NCBI GenBank assembly: GCA_011053085.1
Contig: DSBE01000071.1
Location: 1-5,904, forward strand
Origin: Chloroflexota bacterium
GTDB taxonomy: Bacteria; Chloroflexota; Anaerolineae; Anaerolineales; Anaerolineaceae
Direction: 5' to 3'
Length of the DNA stretch: 5,904 nucleotides
Made by a program: the position numbers and the translations under genes. The notes under the pieces were generated by a model that saw nothing but the letters and a program-made list of their open reading frames with translations, made no database searches and was not told the origin of the DNA. This document shows positions 1 through 4,514 of this stretch, piece by piece (position 1 is the stretch's first letter; the number at the start of each line of letters is the position of its first letter).

Positions 1-7
1 AGGGAGG

Positions 8-54
8 GTAATATTTTATTACACTATTTTAAGGGATATGGGGCAATGTTACAA
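8..54 (-). promoter_or_regulatory. candidate promoter with inverted repeat, for a gene left of the window
   Basis: On the minus strand, a -35-like hexamer TTGTAA (49-54, 4 of 6 consensus matches) lies exactly 17 bases from a -10-like TAAAAT (26-31, 5 of 6 matches). Just downstream, near the expected transcription start, is a perfect 6-bp inverted repeat with a 3-base spacer, GTAATA/TATTAC (8-13 and 17-22), a plausible operator. It sits after the operon terminator and points out of the window, so it would serve the next minus-strand gene. The region is AT-rich, so chance matches are likely, and the target gene is not visible. Confidence 0.25.
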
Positions 55-109
55 ACAATTGCTGTCACCAACTTGCCAGGCAGGTGAGAAGCTTTATGGA
101 TCAGGGAAC

Positions 110-145
110 AAAAAAACCACCCCTCAGAAAGAGTGGGGTGGTTTT
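110..145 (-). terminator. intrinsic (Rho-independent) terminator of the operon
   Basis: A perfect 11-bp stem (AAAACCACCCC at 113-123 pairing with GGGGTGGTTTT at 135-145) encloses an 11-base loop. Read on the minus strand, the GC-rich part is followed by seven consecutive T (110-116), the layout expected of an intrinsic terminator. It begins 17 bases past the livM stop codon, so it ends the transporter transcript. On the plus strand only four T follow the stem, so termination is expected mainly in the minus direction. Confidence 0.9.
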
Positions 146-162
146 GGGTCGTCTGAAATACA

Positions 163-1278
163 TTATGACTTTTTGGGCTTGATGTACTGAAGGAATTTCT
201 CAATAGTCTGTTTGATGTTGAATTTTCTCAACTGCCAGGTGCCGGCGATACCATAGGGGAAGAATAGTACGATCAGGATAAAGATAATCCCGAAGAAAAG
301 CGGCCAGCGTGCACCAAAAATATCATACAGGAAGTGGCTGAAAGCCTGCATTAACCCGGCCCCGATAATCGGCCCAACCAAGGTGCCCATGCCGCCCAGA
401 ATGACCATGATGAGTACATTGATGGTGGTTACGGCGGAGGTCATGGTGTGAGTGGCGCTGGTAGTCCACAGGGAATACATAGCGCCAGCCATCCCGGCAA
501 AGAGAGCGGAAACCATGAATGTGATGGTGCGGTAAACAGCGGGGTTGTAGCCGATCATACGCATACGGTCCTCATTTTCACGGGTGGCCACGATGACACG
601 GCCGGTGGGTGAGTTGGTGAAGCGGCGAATGAGGAAATAACTGACCAGCAGAAATGCCAGGGCGATGAAGTAGAAACGCGGCCGGAATTGGGTGGGGTTG
701 ATCCAGTCAGGCACCGGTACACCGTGCAGGCCTTCGTCCGCGCCGGTCCATTTGACAAAGTCGGTGGCTTTGGCGAGGATGTGAATGGCTTCTGCCAGGG
801 CCAGGGTGAGCATGGCGAAGTATGACCCCTTCAGGCGAATAGAGGTGGCGCTGAATAACAGGCCGATCAGCAGGGAAACAATGGCAGCTGCCACCAGAGC
901 AACGGCCAGAATGATCCCGCTGGTGATATCAGCTCCATTGGGGAGGGTGACCCGATATTGCGAGGCAAAAACCGGCCCCCAGTGGGTGATCAGCAGCGCG
1001 GTAGTATAAGCGCCGCCGCCGAAGAACGCGGCATGGCCGAACGAGAGGATACCGCTATAGCCGATGAGCAGGTCATAACTCATGGCCAGCACTGCCATGA
1101 TGAAAAAGGCAATCAGCTGTCCCTGCCAGAACTTGGTCACGCCAGAGTTCAAGCCTGTGCCTGTAATCAGATTCATAACGAAGGGGAAAGCCAGCATGAT
1201 CACGGCGAATCCCAAGAAAGCACGTTCTTTCTTGATGATGGATATTAGGGGTGTTTTGGTTTCGATGGATTTTGCCAT
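163..1278 (-). CDS. livM: LivM-type permease of a branched-chain amino acid (HAAT family) ABC transporter
   Basis: This is one of the two channel-forming membrane subunits, expected to pair with the LivH-type protein next door. It has 371 residues from the ATG at 1278. Hydrophobic spans lie at about 20-40, 53-73, 80-96, 120-145, 150-168, 202-217, 250-270, 285-313 and 325-342. Family signatures are visible: GYSGILSFGHAAFFGGGAY (about 73-91), GSYFAMLTLALAEA (151-164) followed by a TGADEGLHGVP variant of the usual TGG..GL..(I/V)P, and the coupling-loop-like stretch GRVIVATRENEDRMRMIGYN (226-245). The C-terminal tail is basic. An in-frame TTG at 1299 would add seven residues, but it lies inside livH and lacks a suitable ribosome site, whereas the ATG has an ideal one. 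The gene starts 4 bases after livH, ends with TAA, and is followed by the operon terminator. The substrate is not determined by sequence. Confidence 0.95.
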   Translation of the reverse strand: MAKSIETKTPLISIIKKERAFLGFAVIMLAFPFVMNLITGTGLNSGVTKFWQGQLIAFFIMAVLAMSYDLLIGYSGILSFGHAAFFGGGAYTTALLITHWGPVFASQYRVTLPNGADITSGIILAVALVAAAIVSLLIGLLFSATSIRLKGSYFAMLTLALAEAIHILAKATDFVKWTGADEGLHGVPVPDWINPTQFRPRFYFIALAFLLVSYFLIRRFTNSPTGRVIVATRENEDRMRMIGYNPAVYRTITFMVSALFAGMAGAMYSLWTTSATHTMTSAVTTINVLIMVILGGMGTLVGPIIGAGLMQAFSHFLYDIFGARWPLFFGIIFILIVLFFPYGIAGTWQLRKFNIKQTIEKFLQYIKPKKS

Positions 1279-1282
1279 GGGG

Positions 1283-2779
1283 TTACTCCTTCTTTCCAAA
1301 CAGGCCGGAGGGTTTGACTAACAGGACGATCACCATGATGATAACGGTTGAGGCTTCTGCGACAGCGGTGGAGAGTGACCATTTCAGGGCGTAGTAATCA
1401 CCGAAAGCACGCGCCAGGCCCAGTGTGAGCGCGCCAATGAATGCGCCAACGTAACTGCCCATGCCGCCAATGACTACGGTGATAAAGCCTTGCATCTGGT
1501 ATTGGTCTCCCATCAATGGTTGCACAGGGATGAAGGGTGCTGCGCCGATGCCTCCCAGGGCAGCCATGGCTATGCCGAGGGCGAAAACGAAGGTGAACAC
1601 GCTGCGCACATTGATACCGAGGGCTTCGACCATTTCAGGATCCTGCACGCCAGCCCGGATGACCATGCCCAGGCGTGTTTTGGTCATCAGCAGGGTGATG
1701 AAGATGAACATCAAGAATCCCAACAGGATGATGAACAGACGGTAGGTGGGGAAGGTCACTCCGAAAATATTCAGGGTGGCGTTGCTGTTAAGCAGCCAGT
1801 CTGCTACAGTTTCAGCTTTGCCAGGGGCGGCAAACAATGGCGGGCGAACCATTTTATAGGCAAGCGGCGTCCACAAGAATTGGATGGTTTCTTTGATGAC
1901 AAAACTGATGCCCAGGGTCATCAACACGATGAAAAAGCTGCGGGTGTATAAGGGGCGGATGAGCAATACCTCAATGAACATACCGCATAACAAACCGAAA
2001 CCGGTTGCAACGAACAATGCCAGCACAAAACGCAGGTTGCCGTTCATTAATAGGATGGCTTCTGACCAGGCTTCGCGGAAAACGGTAAGCAGGATGGTTG
2101 CTACAATCAACCCGCCGATCAGCAACCAGTTGCGGGTGGTGTGTTCAGCAGCTACATATTCCTTTTTATTTCCGGGTTTTGAAACTGCAACGGCAGCCAG
2201 GAAACCACCCAACAGCAAGAAGAACGGACGCAGCCAGAATCTTGCCAAAGGTTCCTGCGGACTGAGTTCTGCCAGCGGATTAGATTCCGTAACCGTTGTT
2301 ACAGCAACCATGGCGGTGTTTGCAAGGCCGAGAATGTCGAAATTTAGAATCGCCAGAACAACCAGGATGATCACCAGCACCCAGGCAAGGCGCGGGAGCA
2401 GGTTCTGCAGGCTCTCAGAGAGATTGAGCTGCGTCAATCGCGGCTTGATCACGGTCAGAAATTGCAACCCGGTAGCGAAGGCGATTATCAACGGTGCTAT
2501 ACCAAAAACGAAGGTTGGGTTTGTGTAAAATTGCCAACCGATATAAGCACCCAGCATGAACATGGAGCCATGTGCGAAGTTTAGCACATGCATCAGGCCG
2601 AAGATTAGGGTTAAACCAGCTGAGACCATGAAAAACAATGAGCCCAGGGTCAGTCCTGACAGGGCGGTGCGCACAAAGGTGGTGGTGCCTGAGGTACGCC
2701 ATACGACAGCGATCAAAATCGCCAAAATTGCGACGAAGATTACGATGGTGATGAATTGTTTGCGCTTTTCGTGGTTCAT
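1283..2779 (-). CDS. livH: LivH-type permease of a HAAT family ABC transporter, with a large internal insertion
   Basis: This is the second channel subunit, partner of LivM. It has 498 residues, against 308 in E. coli LivH. The conserved core is clear: SGLTLGSLFFMVSAGLTLIF (41-60), then the hallmark LNFAHG (66-71) and MLGAYI (75-80). It resumes at IEVLLIRPLYTRSFFIVLMT (269-288), matching the E. coli IERVAYRP region. The coupling-loop region is TRLGMVIRAGVQDPEMVEAL (368-387), with the later conserved VIGGMGSYVGAFIGAL (436-451). Between GAYI and IEVLLIRP there are about 190 residues, where E. coli has about 45. The surplus contains roughly four hydrophobic spans (about 91-111, 132-148, 184-200, 217-234). 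An extra hydrophobic span also lies at the N-terminus (9-27). The frame is open throughout, so this is not a frameshift artefact. The ATG overlaps the livF stop (ATGA) and has a good AAGGAG site. Confidence 0.93.
   Translation of the reverse strand: MNHEKRKQFITIVIFVAILAILIAVVWRTSGTTTFVRTALSGLTLGSLFFMVSAGLTLIFGLMHVLNFAHGSMFMLGAYIGWQFYTNPTFVFGIAPLIIAFATGLQFLTVIKPRLTQLNLSESLQNLLPRLAWVLVIILVVLAILNFDILGLANTAMVAVTTVTESNPLAELSPQEPLARFWLRPFFLLLGGFLAAVAVSKPGNKKEYVAAEHTTRNWLLIGGLIVATILLTVFREAWSEAILLMNGNLRFVLALFVATGFGLLCGMFIEVLLIRPLYTRSFFIVLMTLGISFVIKETIQFLWTPLAYKMVRPPLFAAPGKAETVADWLLNSNATLNIFGVTFPTYRLFIILLGFLMFIFITLLMTKTRLGMVIRAGVQDPEMVEALGINVRSVFTFVFALGIAMAALGGIGAAPFIPVQPLMGDQYQMQGFITVVIGGMGSYVGAFIGALTLGLARAFGDYYALKWSLSTAVAEASTVIIMVIVLLVKPSGLFGKKE
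1286..1291 (-). promoter_or_regulatory. Shine-Dalgarno site fixing the livM start
   Basis: AAGGAG stands 7 bases before the ATG at 1278 and directly abuts the livH TAA stop (1283-1285), so ribosomes finishing livH end on top of this site. This supports the ATG over the upstream TTG at 1299 and suggests translational coupling. Equivalent sites precede livH (AAGGAG, 2787-2792, 7 bases from ATG), livF (GGAG, 3536-3539, 7 bases) and livG (AAAAGG, 4302-4307, 6 bases). Confidence 0.85.
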
Positions 2780-3528
2780 GCCTCGTCTCCTTGTTTCACT
2801 GTACGCACACTTGCCCCAAGGTATTCATGGATGAGTTCTTCATTGTGGATGAGTTCGCTCATTTTGCCAGTGGTAACCGTTTTACCATCATCGATGATAT
2901 AAAAGTTCTTTGCCAACTGACTTGCCATGATGAAGTTTTGTTCTACCAACAGCACGGTGGTGGTCTGGCTCAGTTTGCGAATGGCTTCCATCATTTGTTG
3001 AATCAAGATGGGGGCCAGTCCTTCCGAGGGTTCATCGATCAGCAAAAGGTCATTATCTGGAACGAGCGCCCGTGCTACTGCCAGCATTTGCTGCTGCCCA
3101 CCCGAAAGGTGATTGCCAGGCAATTTGTATAATCGTTCCAGGTCGGGGAATAATTCAAAGATAAAGTCGGCGTGTTTATCCAGATCACCGCGTTTGCGTT
3201 CCGCTAATTTCAGGTTTTCCATAACAGATAGTTTTCGGAAAATGGCGCGGTGTTCGGGCACATAGCCAATGCCGAGATTGACGATATTAAAGGCGCGTTT
3301 GCCGTGAATCTCCATGTCTTTGAAAATGATTTTGCCCTGAGAGGGCGGGGTCAGCCCCAGGATGGATTTGAGCGTGGTGGTCTTACCTGCGCCGTTGCGT
3401 CCCAACAAAACCGTGATGGAATTTTTGGGCACTTCTACTGTCACGCCCTGCAAAATGTGGAATTGTCCGATGTAGGTGTGAATATCATCTACGTGGAGCA
3501 GGTTTTCGGATTTGGTATTTTCGTTCAT
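2776..3528 (-). CDS. livF: LivF-type ATP-binding subunit of the HAAT family ABC transporter
   Basis: Cytoplasmic ATPase of 250 residues, typical LivF length, expected to heterodimerise with LivG beneath the permeases. Visible in order: Walker A GRNGAGKTT (43-51), a LivF-style Q-loop region YVPEHRAIFRKLSVMENL (89-106, with Glu in the usual Gln position), signature LSGGQQQ (141-147), Walker B LLLIDEPSEGL (161-171) with D165 and catalytic E166, and VEQN (195-198), where Gln197 replaces the switch histidine. The GRNGAGKTT and VEQN variants are characteristic of LivF and separate it from LivG. The start ATG overlaps the livG TGA by 4 bases, with GGAG 7 bases upstream. The stop likewise overlaps livH, so translation of the three genes is probably coupled. 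Family assignment is secure; the substrate is unknown. Confidence 0.96.
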   Translation of the reverse strand: MNENTKSENLLHVDDIHTYIGQFHILQGVTVEVPKNSITVLLGRNGAGKTTTLKSILGLTPPSQGKIIFKDMEIHGKRAFNIVNLGIGYVPEHRAIFRKLSVMENLKLAERKRGDLDKHADFIFELFPDLERLYKLPGNHLSGGQQQMLAVARALVPDNDLLLIDEPSEGLAPILIQQMMEAIRKLSQTTTVLLVEQNFIMASQLAKNFYIIDDGKTVTTGKMSELIHNEELIHEYLGASVRTVKQGDEA

Positions 3529-4295
3529 GCCAGTTCTCCATAAAGATCGCCGAGGTAAGCTTTTTGAACCAGTGGGTTGCCCGCGATTTCCTGCGGCGTG
3601 CCTTCCGCCAGTAATTTTCCCTGGCTCATGACAGTGATCACATCCGAAATGGACATGACCATGTCCATGCGGTGTTCAACCAGAATGGCGGTACGCTGGT
3701 TGTCCTTGACCACGTGTTTGATGATATCAATCAGTTCAGGTACCTGTTCTGAGGACATGCCCGCGGTCGGTTCGTCGAACAAGAGCAACTCGGGGTCGCT
3801 TGCCAGCATAATGCCTAGCTCTAACTTGCGTTTCTCACCATGCGCCAGGTTGCGTGCCAGTACATACTCACGGCCACTCAGGCCCACTTCTTCGATCACA
3901 GCCGCTGCTTTCTCAACATAAGAAGGAAAGTCATCGGCCAGTTTCAAAAGACGGAAGTTATCCTTGCCCATGGCCTGAGCAGACAAACGGATGTTCTCCA
4001 GTACCGTCAGGTTGGCAAAGATGTTGGTGATCTGAAATGAGCGTCCGATGCCCAGATGAGCACGTCGTTGGGGCGCCAGGTGAGTGATATCATGACCTTT
4101 GTAGAAAACCTTACCCTCGGTGGGCGGCATGGTACCACTCAAGAGGTTAAAGAAGGTGGTTTTACCCGCTCCGTTCGGCCCGATGATGGCGTGCATGCTA
4201 TATTGTGCGATCTTCACACTGACATCATCGACCGCCACCAGTCCGCCGAATGCTTTGCGTAAATGTTGTGCTTCTAAGATGGTTTCGTTACTCAT
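3525..4295 (-). CDS. livG: LivG-type ATP-binding subunit of the HAAT family ABC transporter
   Basis: Cytoplasmic ATPase of 256 residues, close to E. coli LivG length. Visible in order: Walker A GPNGAGKTT (39-47), Q-loop GRSFQ (84-88) followed by FANLTVLENI, a divergent signature LAHGEKRKLELG (150-161), Walker B LLLFDEPTAGM (170-180) with D174 and catalytic E175, and the switch histidine in VEHRMDMVM (206-214). The Walker B ending AGM and the VEH motif are LivG-like. The C-terminus, including GTPQEI, NPLVQKAYLG, is typical of the family. ATG at 4295 has AAAAGG 6 bases upstream. It is the first gene after the 219-base gap and overlaps livF by 4 bases. The signature has Ala-His-Gly-Glu in place of the usual Ser-Gly-Gly-Gln; family members often vary here, so I do not read this as inactivation. 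Confidence 0.96.
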   Translation of the reverse strand: MSNETILEAQHLRKAFGGLVAVDDVSVKIAQYSMHAIIGPNGAGKTTFFNLLSGTMPPTEGKVFYKGHDITHLAPQRRAHLGIGRSFQITNIFANLTVLENIRLSAQAMGKDNFRLLKLADDFPSYVEKAAAVIEEVGLSGREYVLARNLAHGEKRKLELGIMLASDPELLLFDEPTAGMSSEQVPELIDIIKHVVKDNQRTAILVEHRMDMVMSISDVITVMSQGKLLAEGTPQEIAGNPLVQKAYLGDLYGELA

Positions 4296-4514
4296 AGTGA
4301 ACCTTTTCTTTTAGATAGGATCAATAAAATAATGGCTAAGTTGTGTGACTCTGATTCATTTTTGGGCGTTCCATCATCGGCATCTTACCATTTTAGCAAA
4401 AAACGATGTGACAAAAACTGATAAATCATTAACCAGGCAAGCACCATTTTGGGGTACATTGGGAGGGATGAAATTTCATCCCTCCCAATGACATAAAGAA
4501 AATGCGTAAACTTT
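4296..4514 (-). other. non-coding gap between SBP gene and livG (transcribed leader/spacer)
   Basis: These 219 bases hold the perfect palindrome at 4457-4490 and the livG ribosome site. The rest is AT-rich. I found no convincing promoter: the nearest pair on the minus strand, TTGTCA and TAAAAT (around 4390-4415), is only 13 bases apart, too short for a sigma-70 site. The simplest reading is read-through from the SBP gene into livG with altered transcript levels after the hairpin, but an unseen promoter for livGFHM cannot be excluded. Confidence 0.6.
4457..4490 (-). repeat. perfect 34-base palindrome / strong hairpin after the SBP gene
   Basis: CATTGGGAGGGATGAAA (4457-4473) is followed immediately by its exact reverse complement (4474-4490), giving 17 of 17 matched pairs. 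In RNA this would form a stem of about 15 bp with a tiny loop, starting 24 bases after the SBP stop. No T-run follows on either strand, so it is not a canonical intrinsic terminator. A role in protecting the SBP message from 3' decay, or as a partial terminator, would raise SBP relative to membrane subunits, as known for intercistronic hairpins in other binding-protein operons; this is inference. Being perfectly symmetric, it could also be a protein-binding site. Confidence 0.85.

Noticed and set aside
71..85. short inverted repeat ACTTGCC/GGCAGGT
   Set aside because: There is only one base between arms and one mismatch, so no stable hairpin is likely; the terminator stem nearby explains the structured region better.
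1884..2528. 214-residue open frame on the plus strand opposite livH
   Set aside because: It lies wholly antisense to the livH insertion region, is rich in Arg/Ser/Thr/Asn as expected from a reversed membrane-protein gene, and shows no recognisable domain. The livH frame is clean and motif-bearing.
1283..2779. livH as a frameshift or fusion artefact because of its length
   Set aside because: A single uninterrupted frame with LivH motifs on both sides, a proper ribosome site and ATGA overlap argues for one real protein; the inserted part does not resemble a second known domain to me.
4388..4416. TTGTCA and TAAAAT as an internal minus-strand promoter for livGFHM
   Set aside because: The spacing is only 13 bases and other spacings lose the -35 match; the region is AT-rich, so matches by chance are expected.
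4427..4477. 16-codon minus-strand reading frame starting within the palindrome, considered as an attenuation leader peptide
   Set aside because: The purine-rich stretch touches its ATG with no spacing, the start would be buried in the hairpin, and the peptide (MKFHPSQCTPKWCLPG) has one Leu and no Ile or Val codons, so it does not look like a branched-chain amino acid sensor.
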